A stretch of DNA of 64,000 nucleotides from positions 28,283,099 to 28,347,098 of the forward strand of contig CM036758.1 in the NCBI GenBank assembly GCA_020796225.1. Direction: 5' to 3'. The stretch comes from Arion vulgaris. Lineage: Eukaryota > Mollusca > Gastropoda > Stylommatophora > Arionidae. This document shows, piece by piece, positions 12,801 through 23,089 of the stretch (within the stretch, counting starts at the first letter, position 1; every line of letters starts with the position of its first letter). Below the pieces are notes generated by a model that saw only the letters and a program-made list of their open reading frames with translations, was not told the DNA's origin and did not search any database. The translations under genes and the position numbers were made by a program.

Positions 12801-14334
12801 TGATATCTATTATTGAAATGTTAATACACTTTGTGATGGTGATATCTATTATTGAAATGTTAGTACACTTTGTGATGGTGATATCTATTATTGAAATGTT
12901 AGTACACTTTGTGATGGTGATATCTATTATTGAAATGTTAGTACACTTTGTGATGGTGATATCTATTATTGAAATGTTAATACACTTTGTGATGGTGATA
13001 TCTATTATTGAAATGTTAGTACACTTTGTGATGGTGATATCTATTATTGAAATGTTAATACACTTTGTGATGGTGATATTTATTATTGAAGTGTTAATAC
13101 ACTTTGTGATGGTGATATTTATTATTGAAGTGTTAATACACTTTGTGATGGTGATATCTATTATTGAAATGTTAGTACACTTTGTGATGGTGATATCTAT
13201 TATTGAAATGTTAGTACACTTTGTGATGGTGATATCTATTATTGAAATGTTAGTACACTTTGTGATGGTGATATCTATTATTGAAATGTTAGTACACTTT
13301 GTGATGGTGATATCTATTATTGAAATGTTAGTACACTTTGTGATGGTGATATCTATTATTGAAATGTTAGTACACTTTGTGATGGTGATATCTATTATTG
13401 AAATGTTAGTACACTTTGTGATGGCGATATCTATTATTGAAATGTTAGTACACTTTGTGATGGTGATATCTATTATTGAAATGTTAGTACACTTTGTGAT
13501 GGTGATATCTATTATTGAAATGTTAGTACACTTTATGATGGTGATATCGATTATTGAAATGTTAGTACACTTTGTGATGGTGATATCTATTATTGAAATG
13601 TTAGTACACTTTGTGATGGTGATATCTATTATTAAAATATTAGTACACTTTGTGATGGTGATATCTATTATTGAAATGTTAGTACACTTTGTGATGGCGA
13701 TATCTATTATTGAAATGTTAGTACACTTTGTGATGGTGATATCTATTATTGAAATGTTAGTACACTTTGTGATGGTGATATCTATTATTGAAATGTTAGT
13801 ACACTTTATGATGGTGATATCGATTATTGAAATGTTAGTACACTTTGTGATGGTGATATCTATTATTGAAATGTTAGTACACTTTGTGATGGTGATATCT
13901 ATTATTAAAATATTAGTACACTTTGTGATGGTGATATCTATTATTGAAATGTTAGTACACTTTATGATGGTGATATCGATTATTGAAATGATAGTACACT
14001 TTGTGATGGTGATATCTATTATTGAAATGTTAGTACACTTTGTGATGGTGATATCTATTATTAAAATATTAGTACACTTTGTGATGGTGATATCTATTAT
14101 TGAAATGTTAGTACACTTTGTGATGGCGATATCTATTATTGAAATGTTAGTACACTTTGTGATGGTGATATCTATTATTGAAATGTTAGTACACTTTGTG
14201 ATGGTGATATCTATTATTGAAATGTTAGTACACTTTATGATGGTGATATCGATTATTGAAATGTTAGTACACTTTGTGATGGTGATATCTATTATTGAAA
14301 TGTTAGTACACTTTGTGATGGTGATATCTATTAT
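9882..14334. repeat. Tandem array, 39-bp unit, about 114 copies
   Basis: The unit core is 'attgaaatgttagtacactt' followed by 'tgtgatggtgatatctatt'; GATATC is present in nearly every unit. Units are almost all 39 bp with single substitutions (ggtga/ggcga, ttagta/ttaata, gaaatg/gaagtg, tatct/tattt). The unbroken frame of 1501 codons reads a 13-residue hydrophobic repeat (IIEMLVHFVMVIS). Most variants change the residue, so there is no sign of selection on protein sequence. Marker units with 'tttatgatgg' at 13534, 13807, 13963 and 14236 are spaced 273, 156 and 273 bp (7, 4 and 7 units), showing local higher-order duplication. Confidence 0.95.
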
Positions 14335-15002
14335 ATGAGAAGAATATTAGTACCCCTTTAGTGATGAGGATTCTATCTGAAATGTTACAGAAAAGGCACA
14401 AAGATCGAAGGTGAATATCATAGTAGTTCAAAAAATTGTTAGCTACGAACTTTGTGATAGTTCAATCAATGCTAATTGAAATGTTATACACTTTTGATGG
14501 TGAATGATCTCACATTTTGAAATGTTAACCTACCACTTTTAGTTCCACTGGTGCTATTTAACTTCTTAGTAAATGTTTATCATTTATGTCTATGTGATAT
14601 TTATTATTGAATTTTTTTTAATATTCATGCAGTTTCGTAAACTTGTTATATCTGTTTTCGTATGAAATGCTTTCTTTATATATCACAATTAAATAGATGA
14701 AAAAGGTGATATCTTATTCAGAAATGTATAGTCCTTTGTAATGGTGAATCAATTATTAAAATATTAGTTACTACTTTGTTGATGGTGCATATCTATTATT
14801 GAATTTGTTAGTCCACTTTGCATGAGGGTAGCAGGCAATTAATTAGTGTTGAAGTGTCGGGTTAACTCGTAAATAGGAGATATCTATTTTGAATGTAACT
14901 ACCTTTGGTTGAAAGCGTGATACCCTATTGTGTTTGTTTGATTGTTGTACACTTTGTGATGGTGAATCGTATGTATGTGAAATGTTAGTACCTTTGTTGC
15001 GA
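14335..15002. other. Scrambled junction segment: blend of the 39-bp array and the 8.85-9.8 kb flank
   Basis: Fragments of the array unit alternate with imperfect, collinear fragments of the left flank. Examples: 'gttacagaaaaggcacaaag..atcgaaggtga' echoes 8870-8920, 'agtaaatgtttatcattta' echoes 9206-9240, 'ttcatgcagtttcgtaaact' echoes 9290-9315, and 'caggcaattaattagtgttga' then 'gttaactcgtaaatagg' echo 9622-9675. Indels are very frequent. This looks like a low-quality consensus or a badly decayed duplication and contains no gene. Confidence 0.7.
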
Positions 15003-15638
15003 TACTATTATTGAAATGTTAGTACACTTTGTGATGGTGATATCTATTATTGAAATGTTAGTACACTTTGTGATGGTGATATCTATTATTGAAATGTTAG
15101 TACACTTTGTGATGGTGATATCTATTATTGAAATGTTAGTACACTTTGTGATGGTGATATCTATTATTGAAATGTTAGTACACTTTGTGATGGTGATATC
15201 TATTATTGAAATGTTAGTACACTTTGTGATGGTGATATCTATTATTGAAATGTTAGTACACTTTGTGATGGTGATATCTATTATTGAAATGTTAGTACAC
15301 TTTGTGATGGTGATATCTATTATTGAAATGTTAGTACACTTTGTGATGGTGATATCTATTATTGAAGTGTTAGTACACTTTGTGATGGTGATATCTATTA
15401 TTGAAGTGTTAGTACACTTTGTGATGGTGATATCTATTATTGAAGTGTTAGTACACTTTGTGATGGTGATATTATTATTGAATGTTAGTACACTTTATGA
15501 TGGTGATATTTATTATTGAAATGTTAGTACACTTTGTGATGGTGATATTTATTATTGAAGTGTTAATACACTTTGTGATGGTGATATTTATTATTGAAGT
15601 GTTAATACACTTTGTGATGGTGATATCTATTATTGAAG
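15003..15638. repeat. 39-bp tandem array, second block, about 16 copies
   Basis: The same unit as at 9882-14334 resumes in the same orientation after the scrambled segment. The last six or so units are the 'gaagtg'/'tattt' variants seen at 12525-12680 and 13075-13140. One unit near 15470 has lost single bases, which breaks the open frame. Confidence 0.95.
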
Positions 15639-15647
15639 ATCCAGTGA

Positions 15648-15937
15648 TTACTTCGTCGTCTTCTTCTACTTTTATATCACTCTATCTGGGTTGCCCAGTC
15701 TCACAGCTTTCGTTGATTACTGAGTATCTTCCTTTGTCATCACACTGCTATCTGGTTGTTGCCCAGTCTCGCAGCTTTCTGTTGATTACTGAGTATACTT
15801 CCTTTGTCATCACACTGCTATCTGGTTGTTGCCCAGTCTCGCAGCTTTCTGTTGATTACTGAGTATACTTCCTTTGTCATCACACTGCTATCTGGTTGTT
15901 GCCCAGTCTCGCAGCTTTCTGTTGATTACTGAGTATA
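15648..15937. repeat. Tandem array, 70-bp unit, about 4 copies, derived from a LINE 3' end
   Basis: The unit contains 'tttgtcatcacactgctatc', 'tggttgttgcccagt' and 'gattactgagtata'. The first two blocks match the 3' terminus of the LINE copies at 41757 and 47376 ('tttgtcgtcacactgctacc', 'gggttgttgcccagtgtcg'). The first unit is diverged; the next three are nearly identical. Confidence 0.85.
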
Positions 15938-16284
15938 AACAATTTCCATTTGTTTTTAGAGGCGGTGTTTGTGATAGATGGTGATGATGTCTGTAATTTG
16001 ACAACTTTTGTTAACATTTTACAATTTTTAATGTTCTTTGGGAATGGTAAGTAGTTTTGTATCCTAATTTGTAATCCTAATCAATACTATACACCTGTGG
16101 AGCACCATAGATGTTCCTAGAGAACATCCTACAAGACTGCAACAGCCTGAGCAGTGTGAGAATGGAAATCTGACCATCAGAAACAAAATACAAAACAAAC
16201 TATGGGGGACCGGTGAAGACCTCAAGCGCATCGCCCTGTTTATAACACATACCGGAGTAGTCACATAGCAGAAGATGATCTCAG
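15938..16284. other. Unassigned sequence
   Basis: About 350 bases with no recognisable gene. GC is a little higher around 16080-16260, and a minus-strand open frame of 153 codons (16064-16525) is mostly a translation of the adjoining triplet repeat. Confidence 0.5.
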
Positions 16285-17345
16285 AAGAGGAAGAAGATAC
16301 TAATAACAGTACTAATAGTAGTAATAATTGTAAGTGTTGTAAGTGTAGTAATAATGGAAATGTACTAATAGTTATAATAGTAGTAAAAGTTCCAAGAGTA
16401 AGCAATAGTTGCAAAGGTAGTATTAGTTGCAGAAGTGGTAATAGTTGTAATAGTAGTAGTAGTTGTTGCAAGGGTAGCCACAGTTGTAAGAGTATATGAA
16501 GTTGCAGGCGTAGTAGCAGTTGCAAGAGAAGAACTAGTGAAAGTATTTCTTTGTTTGTTTGTCAGCTATGAACTCGGGCGTGGTAGTAAATGTAGTAATG
16601 TAGTAGTATGTAGTAAAGTAGTAGTAGTAGTAATAGTAGTAGTAGTAGTAGTAGCAGTTGCAAGAGAAAACTAGTGAAAGTATTTCTTTGTTTGTTTGTC
16701 AGCTATGAACTCGGGCGTGGTAGTAAATGTAGTAATGTAGTAGTATGTAGTAAAGTAGTAGTAATAGTAGTAGTAGTATAGTTGTAGTAATATTATTAGT
16801 AATAAATCTAATAATATTTTAGTACCAATAAGTGTTGTAATATCAGTAGTAAAAATAGTATCAGGAGCGGTAGGATGATTAACAGTAATAGTTATTATAT
16901 TAGTAGTACTAATATTATCAGTAACAATAGTAGTCAGAGTCGTGGTAGGAGGGGTAGTAGCAGTACAAGTATCAATAAGAGTTGTAGAAGTAGTAGGAAA
17001 TATAGTAAGAGTAGCAATAGTAGCAGTAGTAGTACTAGTAGCGGTAATAGTAGTAGGAGTAGTAATAGTATTATTAATGGTAGTAGTATGGTAGTAGTAG
17101 GTAGAGTAGTAGTAGGAGTAGTAGTGTAGTAGTAGTGGAGTAGTAGTAGGAGTGTAGTAGTAGAGTAGTAGTAGTAGGGAGTAGGGTAGGTGTAGTAGTA
17201 GGTAGAGGTAGAGAGTAGCAGGTAGCGTAGTAGGAGTAGTAGTAGAGTAGTAGTAGTAGAGAGAGTAGGAGTAGTAGGGAGTAGTAGTAGGAGTAATGAG
17301 AGTAGTAGGAGTAAGTAGGAGTAGCAGTAGGAGTAGCAGCAGCTA
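16285..17345. repeat. Long imperfect (TAG/GTA)n microsatellite with an internal 140-bp duplication
   Basis: About 1 kb is dominated by TAG/GTA triplets with frequent substitutions (agtaat, agttgc, gtagga). A block that includes 'tttctttgtttgtttgtcag' and 'ctatgaactcgggcgtgg' is present twice, near 16535 and 16680. Poly-Ser, Val and Leu open frames on both strands are by-products. Confidence 0.9.
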
Positions 17346-17362
17346 CAATAGTGAAAATAACA

Positions 17363-17607
17363 TTCTTCTTTCTTCGAACGCGCCATATTGATCATTTGTT
17401 AACCCTTTTGTGATTTGTATGTGATCCGAGACTAAGAGTGATTGAATGTTGTGCCAGTTATGCGCTTACAAGTAGACCAGCACATCCGATTTCTGCGATG
17501 CATTTTATTTACTAGGGTAGCGTTCCTATGCCCCTACCTCATTCGCCTCTTACTACATACCCTATATGTCGCAGTGGTACTATTATTTGCTCCCTTGCGA
17601 GTCCCAG
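17363..17607 (-). mobile_element. SINE family A, copy 1
   Basis: Reverse-complement alignment with 57580-57847 and 39800-40030: 'cgaacgcgccatattgatca', 'gatttgtatgtgatccgag', 'agtagaccagcacatccgat', 'tttatttactagggtagc' and 'tatgtcgcagtggtac' occur in the same order. The (GAA)n tail appears here as 'ttcttctttcttcg' on the + strand, directly against the end of the TAG microsatellite. Divergence from the other copies is roughly 15-20% by eye. Confidence 0.8.
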
Positions 17608-17944
17608 CACAAAACGGGCGTTCGTGACCTACAACTGATGTAGTACATTATTTTGTGTATTAGAAATTGTTGAAGAGGAAGTACAAATATTATATCAACT
17701 ATTTTCGCCAGGTTATTTTCCACATGTTCCAATTTTAGAACAGGTACCGGGTGTATTTTAATCTAGCAGTAATTTTGTATTGTTAGCTTTACACCATGAA
17801 GACTTTTTTCTTTTCATAGAACGCAGACCGTGATCTTATTGTGTGCATTTACATATTAGTGAGTGTTTAGCTCTTTAGGTAAACATCTACCGTGTAAACA
17901 AACTCAATATTTACATCACGTTGTGTTTCGAGACCATGTTAGTT

Positions 17945-17947
<3 letters not shown>
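17608..17947. other. Unassigned sequence
   Basis: AT-rich unique sequence between a SINE and the (TA)n microsatellite. No gene was recognised. Confidence 0.5.

Positions 17948-18006
<59 letters not shown>
17948..18006. repeat. (TA)n microsatellite
   Basis: About 29 uninterrupted TA dinucleotides. Confidence 0.98.
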
Positions 18007-18008
<2 letters not shown>

Positions 18009-18047
18009 GTCGTTACTATATTGTCTCTTGGTATGTCATTTACTGTG

Positions 18048-18530
18048 CCTTCTCAAATGAGAGCAGCTCTAATGCTGGAGACCTTCTCAGATGAGAGCGG
18101 CTCTAATGCTGGAGACCTTCTCAGATGAGAGCGGCTCTAATGCTGGAGACCTTCTCAGATGAGAGCGGTTCTAATGATGGAGACCTTCTCAGATGAGAGC
18201 GGCTCTAATGCTGAGACCTTCTCAGATGAGAACGGCTCTAATGCTGGAGACCTTCTCAGATGAGAACGGCTCTAATGCTGGAGACCTTCTCAGATGAGAG
18301 CGGCTCTAATGCTGGAGACCTTCTCAGATGAGAACTGGCTTCTCATAACGCTGGAGACCTTCTCAGATGAGAGCGGCTCTAATGCTGGAGACCTTCTCAG
18401 ATGAGAACGGCTCTAATGCTGGAGACCTTCTCAGATGAGAACGGCTCTAATGCTGGAGACCTTCTCAGATGAGAACGGATCTAATGCTGGAGACCTTCTC
18501 AGATGAGAACGGCTCTAATGCTGGAGACCT
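18048..18530. repeat. Tandem array, 34-bp unit, about 14 copies
   Basis: The core is 'gagaccttctcagatgagag' followed by 'cggctctaatgctg'. Variants gagagcgg/gagaacgg alternate. One unit near 18335 is rearranged, and one near 18210 has lost two bases. Confidence 0.95.
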
Positions 18531-18739
18531 GTGTTCAATCTACGGTAAGGCCAATATTTTTTATGTCGCGGGCATAAAAGAAAAATCGAACATTTTTGCG
18601 GTGACTGCACTAGCCATGCAGCCATCAAATTTCTCAGGCTCACGTCCCTCTGTCCTACACCGCCCTACACAAGCGGTACTACATGCAGTAACGATAGTTT
18701 TATTTCTGCCCGCATTTTGGATGGGTATCTGGCCATGAC

Positions 18740-18894
18740 GGTCTCATTCCCTTGCATGTCTTATATTGTATCAATCTCTTTGTCTGTGCTCAGACACATT
18801 TGAGATGGGTACTCATGGCCATAGGTACTCAGGTCTCATTCCCTTGCATGTCTTATATTGTATCAATCTCTTTGTCTGTGCTCAGACAAATTTA
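18740..18894. repeat. Direct duplication, period 92 bp
   Basis: A block beginning 'ggtctcattcccttgcatgt' occurs at 18740-18802 and again at 18832-18894 with only one or two differences. The intervening 29 bases are unique. Confidence 0.85.
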
Positions 18895-19050
18895 GACATG
18901 CTTCCAAATGGATATGGTCTGTGCTTACTGTTACATATCATGTCCTTATTAATATATCTCCATTTACTCTCCCTCCAAATTCATTTTGTCTTTCACTAAA
19001 ATTCAATATCCTCTCATGGGTCCTGTTTAGTTCTCGGTTTGCCTGTAGCT

Positions 19051-20180
19051 GATAACTAATATTGACGACATATCGTTGACTTTTCTTGTACTTAGTCATT
19101 CAATAACAATAATATTGACGACATATGTTGACTTTCCTTGTATTAGTCATTCAATAACAATAATATTGACGAATATCGTTGACTTTCTTGTACTCTAGTC
19201 ATTGATAACAATAATATTGACGACATATGTTGATTTTCTTGTACTCTAGTCATTCGATAACAATAATATTGACGACATATCGTTGACTTTTTAGTCATTG
19301 TACAAAAATCCATATTGACTCTTATCTGATTCAATAACAATAATATTGACGACATATTGTGACTTTTCTTGTACTCTAGTATTCAATAACAATAATATTG
19401 ACGACATACGTTGACTTCCTGTACTCTAGTCATTCGATAACAAATATTGACGACATATCGTTGACTTTCCTTTACTCTAGTCATTCAATAACAATAATAT
19501 TGAAATATTGTTGACTTTTTGTACTCTAGTCATTCAATAACAATAATATTGACAACATATCGTTGACTTTCCTTGTATCTAGTCACGATAACAATAATAT
19601 TGACGACATATCGTTGACTTTTCTTGTACTCTAGTCATTCGATAACAATAATATTGACGACATATTGTTGACTTTTCTTGTACTCTAGTCATTCAATAAC
19701 AATAATATTGACGACATATGACTTTCGTATTAGTCATTCAATAACAATAATATTGACGACATATCGTTGACTTTCCTTGTACTCTAGTCATTCGATAACA
19801 ATAATATTGACGACATATCGTTGACTTTCCTTGTACTCTAGTCATTCAATAACAATAATATTGACGACATATTGTTGACTTTTCTTGTACTCTAGTCATT
19901 CGATAACAATAATATTGACGACATATCGTTGACTTTCCTTGTACTCTAGTCATTCAATAACAATAATATTGACGAATATCTTGATTTCCTGACTTATCAT
20001 TGTAACAATATATGCATATCGTTACTTTTTGTCTCAGTATCAAAAATTTTTACGATACTGACCTATGCCGAATAATATTGACGACATATGTGACTTTTCT
20101 TACTTGTCACATACAATATCACATTCGTTACTTTCTCTAGTCTTCGATACAATTATGACAAATCGCTGACTTTCCATGTC
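19051..20180. repeat. Tandem array, 54-bp unit, about 20 copies, degraded at the right end
   Basis: The core is 'caataatattgacgacatat' followed by 'cgttgactttccttgtactctagtcattcgataa'. Between 19975 and 20180 the units are riddled with deletions and are barely recognisable. Many one- to five-base deletions also occur around 19130-19560. Confidence 0.95.
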
Positions 20181-20589
20181 TAGTCACTAATGTCCACAAT
20201 GATCAATATGATCTTCATTCGACTCTGAATCAGTTCTGGTTTTTCTCACCTGACGCGATAACAATGGACCACACTTAATGAGATATCTCATGTTGGGATA
20301 TGTAGGTCCAGGTTATGTTGAATATTTATCATTTATATCTGGATAATATCAACAGTTGGATAACTTTCTAAGTATAAGCATTTGTTCAGACGTATCAGTT
20401 TGTATGTAACTTATTCCATATCTATGCTGTTTGTTCCTCATATGCTTTAATCTCCTTATAGTTTGTTGTGTTTTGTTTTTTGGTTACCTTTATTAAAACC
20501 CATTAGTCGAAACTTTAGTTTCTATTTAAAAAAATCTTATTTTCACCATTTAATCTTAACTTTGCAAAACTATAATCTCTCTGTTCATA
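20181..20589. other. Unassigned sequence
   Basis: About 400 bases of AT-rich sequence. No gene or transposon was recognised. Confidence 0.5.
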
Positions 20590-21010
20590 ATGTATCGTCT
20601 GAACCCCCTCTGCATCTCATATGTACTGTCTGTACACATAACATGAACCCCTTTTCTTCTACACCTCACCAGAACTTCCTCTCTATCTCAACTGTATTGT
20701 CTCCTCCACCTTACATGAAACCCTTTCTCATCTCTCCTGTATTTTCTCTACACCTCACCTGAGCCCCCTCTTCATCTCCCATGTAATGTCTCTACACCTC
20801 ACCTGAACCAGTGCCAACTATAAACTTATGGACCTTCGGACTCAGGTAAAAATTATGGAAAATCAGACCACAACTACACCACGTGATCTCGCATTCTAGT
20901 ATTATAATGAAACCAGTTTTCATCTCCCCTGTACTGTCTCTACACCTCACCTGAAACCAGTTTTCATCTCCCCTGTACTGTCTCTACACCTCACCTGACC
21001 CTCCTCTTTA
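20590..21010. repeat. Diverged 41-42 bp repeats flanking an unrelated 110-bp block
   Basis: Loose repeats of 'ctctacacctcacctga' plus 'catctcccctgta' (20590-20808 and 20925-21005) resemble the adjacent 45-bp units and are probably older relatives. The intervening block 20809-20925 is not repeat-like. It begins with 'ccagtgccaactataaac', which also matches the triplicated segment at 26511-26652. Confidence 0.7.
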
Positions 21011-22225
21011 TCTCACCTGTAATATCTCGTACAACTCATGTGAACCTCCTCTTCATCTCACCTGTAATATCTCTACTACTCATGAACTCCTCTTATCTCA
21101 CCTGTAATATCTCGTACAACTCATGTGAACCACCTCTTCATCTCACCTGTAATATCTCGTACTACTCATGTGAACTCCCTCTTCATCTCACCTGTAATAT
21201 CTCGTACAACTCATGTGAAACACCTCTTCATCTCACCTGTAATATCTCGTACTACTCATGTGAACTCCCTCTTCATCTCACCTGTAATATCTCGTACAAC
21301 TCATGTGAACCACCTCTTCATCTCACCTGTAATATCTCGTACTACTCATGTGAACTCCCTCTTCATCTCACCTGTAATATCTCGTACAACTCATGTGAAC
21401 TCCCTCTTCATCTCACCTGTAATATCTCGTACAACTCATGTGAACTCCCTCTTCATCTCACCTGTAATATCTCGTACAACTCATGTGAACCACCTCTTCA
21501 TCTCACCTGTAATATCTCGTACTACTAATGTGAACTCCCTCTTCATCTCACCTGTAATATCTCGTACAACTCATGTGAACTCCCTCTTCATCTCACCTGT
21601 AATATCTCGTACTACTCATGTGAACTCCCTCTTCATCTCAACTGTAATATCTCGTACAACTCATGGAACTCCTCTTCATCTCAACTGTAATATCTCGTAC
21701 TACTCATGTGAACTCCCTCTTCATCTCAACTGTAATATCTCGTACAACTCATGTGAACTCCCTCTTCATCTCAACTGTAATATCTCGTACTACTCATGTG
21801 AACTCCTCTTCATCTCACTGTAATATCTCTACAACTCATGTGAACTCCTCTTCATCTCACCTGTAATATCTCATACAACTCATGTGAACTCCTTTCATCT
21901 CAACTGTAATATCTCATACAACTCATGTGAACTCCCTCTTCATCTCACCTGTAATATCTCATACAACTCATGTGAACCTCTTTTCATCTCAACTGTAATA
22001 TCTCATACAACTCATGTGAACTTCCTCTTCATCTCACCTGTAATATCTCATACAACTCATGTGAACTCCCTCTTCATCTCAACTGTAATATCTCATACAA
22101 CTCATGTGAACCTCCTCTTCATCTCACCTGTAATATCTCATACAACTCATGTGAACTCCCTCTTCATCTCAACTGTAATATCTCATACAACTCATGTGAA
22201 CTCCCTCTTCATCTCAACTGTACCC
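21011..22225. repeat. Tandem array, 45-bp unit, about 27 copies, with a 90-bp dimer
   Basis: The core is 'cctcttcatctcacctgtaa' followed by 'tatctcgtacaactcatgtgaactc'. Between 21100 and 21540, units with 'acaactcatgtgaaccacc' alternate with 'actactcatgtgaactccc', so the true period there is 90 bp. From 21830 the variant 'tctcatac' replaces 'tctcgtac'. The open frames of 162-232 codons read 15-residue repeats and are broken by indels. Confidence 0.95.
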
Positions 22226-22370
22226 TCTTCTACATTTCAAACCCCCTCTTCATCTCCCATGTACTGTCTCTACACCTCACCGGAACCCCTTCATCATCTC
22301 ATCTGTACTATCTCCTACACCTCACCGGAACCACTTCATCATCTCATCTGTACTATCTCCTACACCTCCG
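22226..22370. repeat. Short run of about 45-bp diverged relatives of the array
   Basis: Three units such as 'cttcatcatctcatctgtac' plus 'tatctcctacacctcaccgg' continue the theme of the adjacent array and mirror the diverged units on its left side. Confidence 0.7.
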
Positions 22371-22734
22371 TATGATCCTTCCATAGATAACGAATCATGT
22401 TGATAGTTACACAAATATGTCAACTATATTCATAAGACATGCGTGTTTCCCAGGTTGGTCACATTTAGTTCAGCATTCAGGATGTTGAATAAAGTACCTA
22501 CAGAAACATCACGATTTCGACACAGTTTAATCTCAAGTTCAGGTGAAAGGTTTATGCATGGATGAGCATACGTTATGTCGTTTTTATTTGATCGTGACAA
22601 CCTCGGACATTTTATGAAAATTAACTGTGAAGAAGTATGTTCTGTGAAGTTATATGGAACTGACATTTTCTGTGGAGGTAACTGTGAACCAACGTTTTAT
22701 GTGGAGTTATATGTGAGCATGTATATTATATAAA
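22371..22734. other. Unassigned sequence
   Basis: About 360 bases with one 78-codon minus-strand open frame and no recognisable product. Confidence 0.5.
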
Positions 22735-23088
22735 GTTAGATATAATAGTAATAATAATTCTTCTCATAGCGTTATACGTTACGTATGGCCTACAAGTAAT
22801 TTCTCCATACCGCTCTGTCCTGGGTAACTCGCTCAATTTCTTCCATGGAATTGAGAACGATATTTCTTGCCTCTCAGCAAAGTTCGTTTCAGAGTCTCCA
22901 AATGACGTTCTATCTGTCTTGAACCCTTTGCCTCCCACTTCAATGACTGCTATAGTATTCTATGATCATTTCCTCTCAAGGTGTGTCCAACATATCTCCA
23001 TCTTCTGCCTCTTATAACAGTTGTTACCAGTGATTGACCAGACATTTCTCAGATTTTTCCCCTTCTCCTGAATTCTTCCCATTTTTAT
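22735..23088 (-). mobile_element. LINE 3' end, lineage 1, copy split from 44700-45030
   Basis: Reverse-strand sequence is collinear with the better-preserved fragment at 44700-45030. Both run from 'ttcttctcatagcgttatac' at the 3' side through 'ctcgctcaatttcttccatg' and 'tatttcttgcctctcagc' to 'gaccagacatttctc'. In the intact relative this encodes the ORF2 C-terminus (SGQPLVTTVIRKRRWRYVGH... KGSRKRGPPKETL). Here the frame is broken. The right edge is the start of the 31/29-bp array. Confidence 0.75.
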
Positions 23089-23089
23089 A

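Noticed and set aside
9882..14334. A 1501-codon protein of 13-residue hydrophobic repeats
   Set aside because: The frame is a by-product of a 39-bp tandem unit without stops. Substitutions mostly change the residue, there is no splice or start context, and the second block breaks the frame by indels.
16064..17395. Poly-Leu/Ser/Val proteins from several frames
   Set aside because: They are translations of the imperfect TAG/GTA microsatellite.
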